A DNA stretch of 64,000 nucleotides from Bacteroidales bacterium UBA4070 (GTDB taxonomy: Bacteria > Bacteroidota > Bacteroidia > Bacteroidales > VadinHA17), in contig DFYY01000004.1 of the NCBI GenBank assembly GCA_002383485.1, forward strand, positions 1-64,000, read 5' to 3'. Positions within the stretch are counted from its first letter, which is position 1; each line of letters begins with the position of its first letter. The position numbers were made by a program, and so were the translations under genes. The notes under the pieces were generated by a model that was not told the origin of the DNA, ran no database searches, and saw only the letters and a list, made by a program, of their open reading frames with translations. Shown in pieces: positions 33,489 through 42,691 of this stretch.

Positions 33489-36265
33489 AAATCGCCCTCG
33501 GCATTGCCGAAGATCCTGAAGTTGTAGGTCAGCATGAAGATTGGCTTTGCAAAGATTGTCATCTGGTAGCCTTTGATAAAGCCGTTTTCGTTCTTGAAGA
33601 ATATTGAATAGGGATTTTTCCTTCCGAGCACGTTGTAAACTGTGGCAGTAAAGGAGGAGTGGTTCAGCTTTTTGGCCTGGAGGTTACCGTTTATCGTAGC
33701 GGCCAGGTCGAGCCTCATGTAATAAGGGATGCGGTAGTCATTCCTGTTGGAGTAGTATACATGGGTGGAGTTGTAAAAGTTATAGAAAGCCACAGGGTAT
33801 GTTATAGGCCTGCCTGAACTGTAAACGATATTGGAGGTCAGGTTGAACCGTCGAGATGCCTTCGCATTGAGAACTATTTTAAGGTCATGGGGTTTGTCAT
33901 AGTTGGCAGGGAAATATCTGCCCCCGTTGACCTTTTCCTCTTCAAACTGTCCGTCTACCTTCAGGAAGACTCTTGACCAGGTGTAGCTTACCCAGCCGGT
34001 GAGGCTGCCAGACTGTTTTTTCAGCATCACTTCCACGCCGTATGCCTTGCCGTCACCATTTATGATGTCAGCTTCGAGAGCCGGGTTCATGAGAAGTTCT
34101 GCACCTCCCTTGTAATCGAGGGTGTTTGTGAGCCATTTGTAGTATCCCTCCACGGAAGTTTCGATGGCCCGTTTGTCAAAGTTGAAGTATAATCCTGCTG
34201 ATGCCTGGTCACCTCTCTGAGGCCTGATGTATGTGTCACTCAGTTTCCAGATATCGACTGGGGACATCGATGTGGTATTGGAGATCATATGGAGGTACTG
34301 ATAAGCTCTCTGTGCCCCTATCTTCAGTGATGCGCCGGGTCCCATCATGAAACGGGAGGAGAACCTGAAGTCAAGGCCCGGGTAAGTGCTTACGACATCT
34401 TTGTTCCCGTAGCTGACCGTATCCATTATTGTTTCGGTGCTTCTGGGCAGTCCTTCGGCATAAATGAATTCGCTGCGCGGACCAAAGCTGGTATAGAGTG
34501 TTCCCCTCACTCCGGCTGATACCGAGAGCCAGGGTGTGATCTCAATTTCATCACTGAGGTAGAGTGAGGGCTCGATTGCCTTTTCGCTTTGCAATTCAAG
34601 CGGTATTGCCTCCGACAGTTCACCTAAGGGCTCGCGCCTGCCTGGCTCAAGTGAATAGAGTGTTGCATCAATGCCGAACTCCATCCTGTTTTTTGCCGAG
34701 CTGAGAAATGTAAAATCGGCTCTGCCAATCTTCTGATCAAGCCTGTAATAGGTATTGTTTGATTGAAGCGAATCGGCTGATGATGTCAGACGGTAGCTGT
34801 AGTTGCTCATAATGGCGAAGTACTGACCTGTCAGTCTTTTGCCGAATGAGTGTTTCCATTTGAGGGTGGCTGCCGTGTTGCCGTATTTGAATCCGCTCTC
34901 CAGGAAATAGTCGAACCTGTCATCACTGTAGTACCCGGAGAGGGAGACAGAGTTCTTTTCGTTTATGTCAGCGGTAAGGCTTCCCTGGAGGTCATAGAAC
35001 CCTGCGGTGCTCTTCTTCAGCCTCTCGTCGTTGAGCATTACAAGGAGCCAGTCAGAGTATGTAGAGCGGGCACCGAGGATAAAGGAGATTTTGTCGCTGA
35101 AGAGCGGGCCGTCAATCATCAGCCTGCCGGTAACGGGACTGATGCCGCCGCTTACCTTAACCTTGTCACGGTTGCCTTCTGCGGGGATGATTTCCATTAC
35201 AGAAGAGAGTCTTCCCCCGTATTTGGCCGGCATCCCGCTTTTAAAGAGGGTCACGTCGGAAATCATGTCAGAATTGAAAGCCGAAAAGAATCCGAAGAAG
35301 TGAGATGCATTTATTATAGGGGCATAGTTCAGCAGGACGAGATTCTGGTCGGTGCTGCCGCCACGCACGTTGAAGCCTGCCGATGCTTCGCCCACGGTCT
35401 GGATGCCCGGGAGCATGAGGGTGCTTTTAAGCAGGTCAGCCTCTCCGAGGCCCAGAGGTATCTGCTTGAGCATCTTTACGTTTATCTTTTCAGTTCCCAT
35501 CCGGGTGTTTCTGACACTGTTGTCACGGTTGGCAGAGATAAATACCGCATCAATTTCACTGGGGCTCTCCGTCAGTGAGACATCTAGGGAGCCGTCAGAA
35601 TATATCAGCACATTCCTGATGGCGGATTTCATTCCCATCATCCGGTATTCGATCCTGTACTGTCCGGGAGGCAGGGAGAGTGAATAAAAGCCGGTGCTGT
35701 TGGTCATTGCTCCTGACCGGAGCTTCTCAACATAGACAACCACGCTCTGCATACCTGTGCCGTCAAAGGCATCCCTGACCACACCTGTGAGTGTGACTCT
35801 TTCCGGCAATCCTTCGGAAGAGGGCCTGCCTATCCTGAAGAGACGGTAATCATCACTGACAGCAGATTCCTCGCCCTGAATGGCAGGCCTGAGGAATTCA
35901 GCCGAGGCTGCCTCGGCATACCTTTCCCTGATATAGGTCTCATACTCTCTGACAAAGTTTGTCTTGATGGCATACCCTTTTGACAGGATGATCCTGTTGT
36001 CAGGGGTGATCATGAACAACAGGCCGTCACGGCGGAGATTGTTGTCAAGCACACCCTCCAGGGTGGCATTCTCGGCAGATATATTGAGATAGAGTGAGTC
36101 AGTCCACCTTGGTGAATAATAGATCTTTACCGGTACTTTCCTTTCGAGTGTATCAACAAAGTCATCAAATAGTATCCTGTTAAACTGGAAGGTCAGGTTG
36201 TTGACCTGACCGGATGCAAAGAGGGAAACTCCCAGCAGAACCGTTATCAGGAGTTTTTTTTTCAT
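33485..36265 (-). CDS. TonB-dependent outer-membrane receptor with STN-like and carboxypeptidase-regulatory domains
   Basis: 926 residues. Signal peptide (MKKKLLITVLLGVSLFASGQ), an STN-like N-terminal domain (about 25-100), a CarboxypepD_reg beta-sandwich (about 153-235; LTGVVRDAFDGTGMQSV), a TonB plug (about 250-380; GGSTDQNLVLLNYAPIINA) and a 22-strand barrel to the C-terminus (YNFRIFGNAEGDF, aromatic ending). It imports an unknown ligand with TonB energy. The ATG overlaps the stop of the upstream 260-residue gene (ATGA). A DUF4249 lipoprotein, which commonly travels with such receptors, is encoded divergently. No SusD partner is present, which argues against a classical polysaccharide utilisation locus. 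Confidence 0.92.
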   Translation of the reverse strand: MKKKLLITVLLGVSLFASGQVNNLTFQFNRILFDDFVDTLERKVPVKIYYSPRWTDSLYLNISAENATLEGVLDNNLRRDGLLFMITPDNRIILSKGYAIKTNFVREYETYIRERYAEAASAEFLRPAIQGEESAVSDDYRLFRIGRPSSEGLPERVTLTGVVRDAFDGTGMQSVVVYVEKLRSGAMTNSTGFYSLSLPPGQYRIEYRMMGMKSAIRNVLIYSDGSLDVSLTESPSEIDAVFISANRDNSVRNTRMGTEKINVKMLKQIPLGLGEADLLKSTLMLPGIQTVGEASAGFNVRGGSTDQNLVLLNYAPIINASHFFGFFSAFNSDMISDVTLFKSGMPAKYGGRLSSVMEIIPAEGNRDKVKVSGGISPVTGRLMIDGPLFSDKISFILGARSTYSDWLLVMLNDERLKKSTAGFYDLQGSLTADINEKNSVSLSGYYSDDRFDYFLESGFKYGNTAATLKWKHSFGKRLTGQYFAIMSNYSYRLTSSADSLQSNNTYYRLDQKIGRADFTFLSSAKNRMEFGIDATLYSLEPGRREPLGELSEAIPLELQSEKAIEPSLYLSDEIEITPWLSVSAGVRGTLYTSFGPRSEFIYAEGLPRSTETIMDTVSYGNKDVVSTYPGLDFRFSSRFMMGPGASLKIGAQRAYQYLHMISNTTSMSPVDIWKLSDTYIRPQRGDQASAGLYFNFDKRAIETSVEGYYKWLTNTLDYKGGAELLMNPALEADIINGDGKAYGVEVMLKKQSGSLTGWVSYTWSRVFLKVDGQFEEEKVNGGRYFPANYDKPHDLKIVLNAKASRRFNLTSNIVYSSGRPITYPVAFYNFYNSTHVYYSNRNDYRIPYYMRLDLAATINGNLQAKKLNHSSFTATVYNVLGRKNPYSIFFKNENGFIKGYQMTIFAKPIFMLTYNFRIFGNAEGDF

Positions 36266-37044
36266 AATTCCCGGGAGGTCCCGCGTTGACTGTCGAATGA
36301 TTGTAAAATATTTATAATCTGTCTTTTATTTGCCTTGCGAAGCTTTATCCCACGCTGGTTTACAATTTTTTTCATCACATCCGCTTCATCACCGAACTGT
36401 TTTGCAAACTTACTGTCTGAGGTTATCTTCCTGTATCCCAGCGGTGTTTTGACATAACCGACAGGAGAGTAGTAATATTCATCTATTCCGTTACGCTGAT
36501 GCACAACTGACCTGTGCCTGATAATGTAGCCTGTGGGACCTTCATATGCCATCTCATAGAATCCGGCAGGAATGTCACCGCCGGTTTCACTGTCATTAAG
36601 GTACCTGAACCTGAGGGTGTCGGTTTTGAAGAACAGGGTGAAGGCGCCAATGAGGCCACGTGTGATTGATATGTTGTACCGGTTCTGGCCGAAACCGTTA
36701 TCCACCTCTGAAAATACAACTTCATCGGTAAATGTGTCATATTGAAGCACCAGGCTGTTGTATTTTCTTCCTTTGACGACGATGTCGGCGGTGCGTTCCA
36801 CTCCGAAGAACAGGAGTGGTTTATTTTTTGCCCGGTAGTGGTAGGGGTAGTATTCGGTACCGTTGATGAAATCGTGCGTGGTGGCAGTACGGGCGGCATA
36901 GATGCTGTCGAGCAACTCTCTCTGGGCAGCTTCAACCGCAGCGAAACGGCCTGTTTTCCTCTCCCCGGAGCCTGTTGTCCTCTGCTGCGAATACCCTTGC
37001 ACAGTAAGGCATAGGAGAACGATCAACAGGTATGTTTGTTTCAT
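36262..37044 (-). CDS. Secreted protein of unknown function upstream of the TonB receptor
   Basis: 260 residues with a Sec signal peptide ending near residue 20 (MKQTYLLIVLLCLTVQGYSQ). The mature part is beta-rich in the middle (YNISITRGLIGAFTLFFKTD, IPAGFYEMAYEGPTGYIIRH) and has a basic C-terminus (GIKLRKANKRQIINIL). I do not recognise it. It is translationally coupled (4-nt overlap) to the TonB receptor, so it probably acts with it at the outer membrane or in the periplasm. Confidence 0.65.
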   Translation of the reverse strand: MKQTYLLIVLLCLTVQGYSQQRTTGSGERKTGRFAAVEAAQRELLDSIYAARTATTHDFINGTEYYPYHYRAKNKPLLFFGVERTADIVVKGRKYNSLVLQYDTFTDEVVFSEVDNGFGQNRYNISITRGLIGAFTLFFKTDTLRFRYLNDSETGGDIPAGFYEMAYEGPTGYIIRHRSVVHQRNGIDEYYYSPVGYVKTPLGYRKITSDSKFAKQFGDEADVMKKIVNQRGIKLRKANKRQIINILQSFDSQRGTSREL

Positions 37045-37175
37045 TTCAGATCAGGAGGATAAAAGCAATGCCGAAATAACAAATATTATTTCTAATTGAG
37101 AGGCAGTTAACATATTTTAATGTTTGAAGTGCCTTATTTTCCGGCAAATAGTGATACCGGGGAGTGATTAAGTTC

Positions 37176-37183
37176 TATTTTTG
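37176..37183 (+). promoter_or_regulatory. -7 box for the DUF4249/MG2-plug operon
   Basis: TATTTTTG, a perfect TAnnTTTG match. It supports initiation of translation at the ATG at 37235 and argues against the upstream in-frame TTG at 37181, which lies inside the box. No -33 match at usual spacing. Confidence 0.4.
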
Positions 37184-37234
37184 TCAATTCTTCAGGCACA
37201 TACCACAACCAGACTGAACATACTTCGAAGGATC

Positions 37235-38458
37235 ATGATTAAACGATGGCACAGGATCATTTTTGCATTAGTCATATCCTTTACAATGCTGACATGCATT
37301 GATCCGTACACTCCGAAGCTGAAGGCCTTCGAATCGCGGCTTGTAGTTGATGCGCTCCTGACCGATGAGATCACCTCAAGCTATGTTCGTCTCACGCGAA
37401 CCACACTTTTCCCTGACGAAGATCCGAAGATGGTCTCCGGAGCTGCCGTTACTATAACTGATGACATGGGAACCACAGCATTGCTTGAGGAAAGAACCCC
37501 GGGGGACTACCGTACCGACTCTGTCACCTTCAGGGCGGAGGCGGGCCGGACCTATACGCTTGCCATTGAGACCACGGACGGAAAAAAATACGAGTCGAGC
37601 CCATGCCTGATGCGTCCGGTGGCGGACATTGACAGCCTGTATTACGGTGTGGACCAGTTTTTTTCTGAGCAGACGGGAGCATTCCGTGAGGGAATAAGCT
37701 TTTACATTGATACGAAGGGTGAGGAATCCGGAAGTTACTATCGCTGGTCATATGAAGAGTGGTGGAAGTTCTCGGTTCCGGATCCGGCTATCTTCAGATA
37801 CTTCAACGATTCAACCATTGTTCCTCTTCAGACGATCAACCGGACATGTTATGCCCATACAAGTTCCGCTGTCATCAATATTGAAAATACTGTTTCCGGG
37901 CATACCGGGGATTTTATCATGAAGCCGGTACTCTTCGTAGCTTCGAATGAGAGTGACAGGCTGCTGATTCAGTATTGCCTTGTTGTGAAACAGATGTCTC
38001 TTTCTGCTGAGGAATATGAGTTCTGGCATCTGATGACTGAGATCAACGAGGCCGGAGGTGATATTTTTGACAAGCAGCCGTTTCAGGTTTTCAGTAATAT
38101 CAGGAATCTGACAGACCCGGATGAACAGGTAATAGGATATTTCCAGGTTTCCGGGGTCAAGCAGAAGCGCATCTATGTCAGCTTAAGGGAGGCTGCTGCC
38201 CTGAATCTCCCTCTGTATAATTATGAATGTGACAGGCAGGAAAAGGGCGAGATAGACTATCCTTCCACCTCTCCGGGTGAAGGATTTACCTTTAACGAGA
38301 TCTATGCTGGGTTCCTGAATTCCGGCTACGCATTTGTTGCACCGATATACGATAATGATAATATGCTCTTCCGGCTGATTTTTGTAAGGCCCGACTGCGC
38401 TGACTGCACCCGGCGTGGAAGCCTTCTCAGGCCGTGGTTCTGGGTTGATCTCGATTAA
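37235..38458 (+). CDS. DUF4249 family lipoprotein
   Basis: 407 residues from ATG 37235. It begins MIKRWHRIIFALVISFTMLTC with a lipobox-like cysteine at the end of the signal peptide, then the DUF4249 hallmark ESRLVVDALLTDEITSSYVRLTRT (read in two pieces) with an early beta-sandwich that often precedes YTLAIETTDGKKYES. DUF4249 proteins are encoded next to TonB receptors with carboxypeptidase-like domains and are thought to be surface lipoproteins of an uptake system, but no molecular function is established. The C-terminus contains cysteines (RPDCADCTRRG). The gene is divergent from the receptor and 12 nt upstream of the MG2/plug protein. Confidence 0.85.
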   Translation: MIKRWHRIIFALVISFTMLTCIDPYTPKLKAFESRLVVDALLTDEITSSYVRLTRTTLFPDEDPKMVSGAAVTITDDMGTTALLEERTPGDYRTDSVTFRAEAGRTYTLAIETTDGKKYESSPCLMRPVADIDSLYYGVDQFFSEQTGAFREGISFYIDTKGEESGSYYRWSYEEWWKFSVPDPAIFRYFNDSTIVPLQTINRTCYAHTSSAVINIENTVSGHTGDFIMKPVLFVASNESDRLLIQYCLVVKQMSLSAEEYEFWHLMTEINEAGGDIFDKQPFQVFSNIRNLTDPDEQVIGYFQVSGVKQKRIYVSLREAAALNLPLYNYECDRQEKGEIDYPSTSPGEGFTFNEIYAGFLNSGYAFVAPIYDNDNMLFRLIFVRPDCADCTRRGSLLRPWFWVDLD

Positions 38459-38470
38459 GACAGGAAACGG

Positions 38471-40858
38471 ATGACACAGCCCGGTTTAAATAATAGTATT
38501 CCTTGCCTTCCGCAGAAATTGATGTACCTTTTTTGCGCCATGCTTCTGCTATCGGCTTCGCTTTGCGGCCAGGGAGGAGTTACAGTAGGCAGTGCTCCGG
38601 GAAAGGTCTTGTATAATCCGGAGGAGATCCGCCTTGTGACTGACAGGGATATCTATGTTGCCGGGGAGGAGGTTTTTTTCAGTGTTATACAGGTAGGGCG
38701 TCTCACTCACTTGCCGGGCACAGTCAGCAGGGTTGTGTATGTTGATCTTCTTGACAGCCACAAAACCCCGGTTGTACAGGTCAGGGCAGGTACTGACGGT
38801 TTGACAGGGTCCGGGGCCTTCAGGATACCTGATACCCTTAGCACGGGTAACTATTTCATCCGGTCCTTCACCAGCCTTATGAAAAACTATCCGCAGGCGC
38901 TGTTTGCATACCGGATGATAACAGTAATCAATCCGTTCAGGAGCCTTGCCACGATAAAGATACCCCCATCTGACCATCAGGCTGACAGTGTGGTGTTTTA
39001 TCCGGAGACCGGAGCCATGGTTGCAGGTCTGCGGAGCCGTGTGGGAATCAGATGTTTCAATGCCGGGGGTGACCCGGTTGTTACAAAGGGCACTGTTCTT
39101 ACAGCCTCCGGTGATACGGCTGCAGTTTTCAGCACTGACAGGCACGGGGCTGCACTTTTTACACTGACACCGCCTGATGCAGGTCAGCTCAGCCTGATCA
39201 CAACTGACATGACAGGGGCCGGAAGGCGTTTTGATCTTCCGCGGGTACAGGCTGAAGGCGTGACGTTCTATGCCAGCCCTGAGGAAAGTAACGGCGACGT
39301 GATCCTGCGCCTGGCTGCCAGTGACGGTTTCTCGTCCGGAATGGTAAATGTGGTCTTTGCCCCGGTCTGTTTTTCACCTGTAAAAAAGGAGGTCTACACT
39401 GCCGGAAATCCGGTTGTAACATTTGATTCCCAGAGCCTGCCCGAGGGACTGGCGAGAATAACTGTATCAGATATGCAGGGGCATGAGCTGGCTTCCAGGT
39501 GGTATTATCACTCTTCGGTACCCGGGGTACAGCTTGATGTCAAAATAAGCTCCGCCACTATCCCTGTCCGTGAGAAGGCAGGGGTCACGGTCATGGTCAA
39601 TGACGGAACAGGCAATCCTCTTCCGGGGGTCATTTCAGTGTCGGTGGTAAAGCCGGTGCTTGTTAATGAGAGTCGTTATGACGGACTTGCCCGTAACCTG
39701 CAGTTATCGTCAGTCCAGGCTTTCAGGACGGATATGGAACTACAGGGGATTAATGATTACCTGATCTTCAGTGAAGAGAACGGAGATCTTCGGGATCCCC
39801 GGGATGTACAAAAGGAGATAGTTTATCTTCCTGAACCGGAGGGGCACCTGGTCACCGGCGTTATCCGGGATAGCGAGAATGATGTTCCGCTAGCCGGAGA
39901 GGACCTTACCCTTTCGATTGTTGGCAGGTATGCCAGGGTCAACTTCACAAGGAGCGACAGTCAGGGAAGGTTCAGTTTTCCTGTAATGGAATATGGCAGG
40001 AAGGAGATCGTGATCCAGAGACTAAGGCCGGGGGGAAGAGGATACTACATCGATCTCAATGATCCGTTTCTCTTTGAGATGAGGCTAAGGCAGCTACCTG
40101 GCCCGTACTATCCTGATACAACAAGGCTTGAAGAGCTGAATGATGCAATAGTAAGCATGCAGATCCGCAATATTTATGACCCGTTCCTCAGGAAACGGAG
40201 CGCAAGACTCTACAGTGGAACGTTTCCCGGGTTTTTCGGGACAGCTGACAGAACGGTGATACTTTCTGACTATATCCAGCTCTCCACACTGAGGGAGGTG
40301 TTTAAGGAGCTGGTACCTGGCCTTGCCTCAAGCGGAAGAAATGAAAATATAACCCTCACGCTTACTAACCGTTATCCGGGCATCTCCTTCAATTCACAAC
40401 CTCTGGTCATCCTTGACGGGGTGCCGGTATATGACCTTGATAAACTGCTTGACATTCCTTCTTCGAGGATAGAAAAGGTTGAGGTACTGAGTGTAAGGTA
40501 CTTTACAGGCGAGATTGTGACTGATGGCATCATCAACATTGTTTCGCACAAGGGCGACCTGAGCGTATTGGAGTTTGACAGGTCAATTTTAAGGCAGGAG
40601 TATGATATGCTGCTGGACAGCTATGACGTTTCCGAGCCTGATTACTCCACTGACTCACTCAGGATGAGCAGGATCCCTGATTACAGAAACACCCTTTACT
40701 GGAATCCTTCGGTCAGGACAGATTCCGGTGGCGATGCTGCCGTTGAGTTCTGGACTTCAGACGAGGCCGGGGAGTTTCTGGTGATCACGGATTTCACTGC
40801 CACTGACGGCCGGCGCGGAAGAAAAATAACCCCGTTCAGGGTCACAAAAAAGTTGTAA
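38471..40858 (+). CDS. MG2-like plus TonB-plug domain secreted protein
   Basis: 795 residues with a signal peptide (hydrophobic stretch about 18-36; an internal ATG at 38522 starts it directly and may be the true start). The N-terminal 130 residues resemble the MG2 macroglobulin domain (EIRLVTDRDIYVAGEEVFFS, then STGNYFIRSFTSLM), the middle has further Ig-like domains and a carboxypeptidase-regulatory-like segment (TGVIRDSENDVPLAGEDL), and the C-terminal third contains a TonB-plug-like strand series (LVILDGVPVYDLDKLLDIPSS, VEVLSVRYFTGEIV). There is no barrel, so it is not a transporter. Such proteins recur beside DUF4249 genes and may stabilise or select ligand at the receptor; that role is inferred. 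Confidence 0.8.
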   Translation: MTQPGLNNSIPCLPQKLMYLFCAMLLLSASLCGQGGVTVGSAPGKVLYNPEEIRLVTDRDIYVAGEEVFFSVIQVGRLTHLPGTVSRVVYVDLLDSHKTPVVQVRAGTDGLTGSGAFRIPDTLSTGNYFIRSFTSLMKNYPQALFAYRMITVINPFRSLATIKIPPSDHQADSVVFYPETGAMVAGLRSRVGIRCFNAGGDPVVTKGTVLTASGDTAAVFSTDRHGAALFTLTPPDAGQLSLITTDMTGAGRRFDLPRVQAEGVTFYASPEESNGDVILRLAASDGFSSGMVNVVFAPVCFSPVKKEVYTAGNPVVTFDSQSLPEGLARITVSDMQGHELASRWYYHSSVPGVQLDVKISSATIPVREKAGVTVMVNDGTGNPLPGVISVSVVKPVLVNESRYDGLARNLQLSSVQAFRTDMELQGINDYLIFSEENGDLRDPRDVQKEIVYLPEPEGHLVTGVIRDSENDVPLAGEDLTLSIVGRYARVNFTRSDSQGRFSFPVMEYGRKEIVIQRLRPGGRGYYIDLNDPFLFEMRLRQLPGPYYPDTTRLEELNDAIVSMQIRNIYDPFLRKRSARLYSGTFPGFFGTADRTVILSDYIQLSTLREVFKELVPGLASSGRNENITLTLTNRYPGISFNSQPLVILDGVPVYDLDKLLDIPSSRIEKVEVLSVRYFTGEIVTDGIINIVSHKGDLSVLEFDRSILRQEYDMLLDSYDVSEPDYSTDSLRMSRIPDYRNTLYWNPSVRTDSGGDAAVEFWTSDEAGEFLVITDFTATDGRRGRKITPFRVTKKL

Positions 40859-40921
40859 CTTTATCATGCCGTTCTCTCCCCGGGAGAGATCCGTGCATTT
40901 GTCGGACTAACCAGTGAACGG

Positions 40922-41320
40922 ATGAAAAAAGCGCTGTTATTGATGCTTGTGGCCATTGTGGCATCCTGCAGCTCGTTGAAGAAGAGTTCTTCAGAAGTGC
41001 CTGAGGATGACCTGATAATGACGAGAAAGTATGTGGGTGATTTCATTGAGTATCGTCATACGGGTCCGGAGAACTATGAAGGGCCGAATATTATCTGGGT
41101 AAAGACAACACTTGAAAACCAGTTCGGAAAGATTTCGGCATACGGGAAGAGATGCGACTTTATTGCCGGTGACAGGCTCTATCTCAGGAGGATGTTTTAC
41201 AGTCCGGGAATTGTTTCAGCCTACTGGATTTATATTCTTGAAAATGACTCTTCAGTGTCATACAGGGCAACCGATCTTCAGCATGACCGAGAGGTCTTTA
41301 TCAAAACATGGTTTGAGTAA
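40922..41320 (+). CDS. Small secreted lipoprotein of unknown function
   Basis: 132 residues. The signal peptide MKKALLLMLVAIVASCSSLK has a clear lipobox cysteine at position 16, so the mature part of about 116 residues is a membrane lipoprotein. The mature sequence is beta-rich (NIIWVKTTLENQFGKISAYG, LYLRRMFYSPGIVSAYWIYI) with no recognised motif. It is 22 nt upstream of nhaA and follows the MG2/plug gene by about 60 nt, so it could belong to either transcription unit. Confidence 0.7.
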   Translation: MKKALLLMLVAIVASCSSLKKSSSEVPEDDLIMTRKYVGDFIEYRHTGPENYEGPNIIWVKTTLENQFGKISAYGKRCDFIAGDRLYLRRMFYSPGIVSAYWIYILENDSSVSYRATDLQHDREVFIKTWFE

Positions 41321-41342
41321 CCGGCCAGGCAATCTTCCCTAA

Positions 41343-42125
41343 ATGAAAAGCATCATTTTAACCGCATTCCAGAAGTTTGACCGTTCACAGAGTCTTGGCG
41401 GCATTCTGCTGTTTGGTGCTACTATTGTTGCACTGATATTTGCCAATACGCAACTGGGCGATTTCTATGACAGTATCAGGGAGACGAAGCTTGGTTTCGA
41501 GGCGGGTAGCTTCAGTCTGAAAAAGCCGTTGCTCCTTTGGGTAAATGACGGTCTGATGGCAATCTTCTTTTTCATGATCGGGCTGGAGATAAAGCGGGAG
41601 CTGATGATCGGAGAGTTGAACTCACCCTCGAAGGCTGCTCTTCCTCTGGTTGCTGCGCTGGGAGGTATGCTTGTTCCTGTGATTTTCTACCTGGTTCTTA
41701 ACAGGAATCCGGAGGCATCACACGGATGGGGGATACCCATGGCAACTGACATTGCCTTTTTCAATGCCGGTGTTGCCTTTAGTGCCGGGATGGATCCGAA
41801 TATTCTGCTTATCACCAGCCTGGCTGTCAGCCTCTTCCTGGGCAAGACCGCCGGCGTGGCCCTCTTCTCATTTGCAGGACTGAAGCTCGGGATTGCCAGC
41901 CTGCCTGAGGGAGTCAGTTTCGGGCAGATCTTCGGTATAGCCATGCTTGCAGGGGTAGGGTTCACAATGTCGATGTTCATTGCCAACCTGGCATTTGCAG
42001 ATACACCAGTACTGATGGATTCGGCGAAGATTGGCATAATGACCGGATCACTGGTTTCAAGTATCGGAGGATTCATCATGCTCAGGTTCTTCCGGAAGAA
42101 TAACGGGGAGGGAATTACCAGCTGA
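41343..42125 (+). pseudogene. nhaA: Internally deleted Na+/H+ antiporter NhaA
   Basis: 260 residues where NhaA proteins are about 380-440. The N-terminal part is normal through TM III-IV (VNDGLMAIFFFMIGLEIKRE, GWGIPMATDIAF with conserved D136), and the C-terminal part is normal from TM IX on (NAGVAFSAG, LFLGKTAGVALFSFAGLK, GVGFTMSMFIANLAF). Between ATDIAF and FNAGV about 120-130 residues are missing with the frame kept, including the paired aspartates that bind Na+ in E. coli NhaA (D163-D164). The junction is near 41750-41766. The product would lack the ion site, so it is probably non-functional; a collapsed assembly is the alternative. Annotated as pseudogene for that reason. Confidence 0.8.
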
Positions 42126-42130
42126 AACCC

Positions 42131-42691
42131 ATGCATGATCCTGACACCAATCTCTGCTTCATTGCCCTGGTTCCCGGGAAGGAACTGAGGGAGAGGGTAC
42201 TCAGGATCAAGGAGCGGATGCAGAGGGATTTCAATGCAGGCCATGCGTTGAAATCCCCGGCTCATGTAACATTACAGATGCCATTCAGGAGGAAGATTGC
42301 CGATGAATCGGCCATTGTTGCAGCACTCGACCGGTTTGCAGCCGGTGAAGCCCCGTTTGATGTACACCTGGAAGGATTCGGATGCTTTGCTCCCAGGGTA
42401 ATTTTCATAAGGCTTGTTAACCCGAAGCATGTAATAGAATTGCACAGGCGACTGAATGCCGTGCTCCTGGAAGGTCTTGGTTTTGCCGGGAGTGAAATCA
42501 TGAAGAGCGTTCAGCCTCATATGACAATAGCGACAAGGGATCTTACGAAGCAGGCCTTTGCAGAAGCCTGGCCGGAATATGAGGATGCGGAATTCACCGG
42601 ATCATTTCATGTGGGCAGCCTCTTCCTGCTGAAGCATAACGGAAGTTACTGGGATATATTCAGGGAGTTTCAATTCCGGGCAGATGGATAG
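42131..42691 (+). CDS. thpR: 2'-5' RNA ligase/2',3'-cyclic phosphodiesterase family protein
   Basis: 186-residue 2H phosphoesterase. The two catalytic HxT motifs are visible as HVTLQMPF (H45) and HMTIATRD (H130), about 85 residues apart as in ThpR/LigT. The family opens RNA 2',3'-cyclic phosphates and can join 2'-5' RNA halves in vitro; the physiological role is unknown. The protein is of normal length (about 180). Its last 8 nt overlap the start of the GH106-like gene, which suggests a shared transcript without implying a common function. Confidence 0.85.
   Translation: MHDPDTNLCFIALVPGKELRERVLRIKERMQRDFNAGHALKSPAHVTLQMPFRRKIADESAIVAALDRFAAGEAPFDVHLEGFGCFAPRVIFIRLVNPKHVIELHRRLNAVLLEGLGFAGSEIMKSVQPHMTIATRDLTKQAFAEAWPEYEDAEFTGSFHVGSLFLLKHNGSYWDIFREFQFRADG

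Noticed and set aside
34850..35578. Long plus-strand frame (242 codons) inside the TonB receptor gene
   Set aside because: It lies antisense to a well-supported receptor, has no domain pattern and reflects codon bias on the coding strand.
33485..38458. Classical SusC/SusD polysaccharide utilisation locus
   Set aside because: There is no SusD-like gene; DUF4249 and the MG2-plug protein are different partners and no glycosidase belongs to this unit.
40874..40888. CTCTCCC/GGGAGAG palindrome after the MG2-plug gene
   Set aside because: The loop would be a single base, and no T-run follows; not a convincing terminator or operator.
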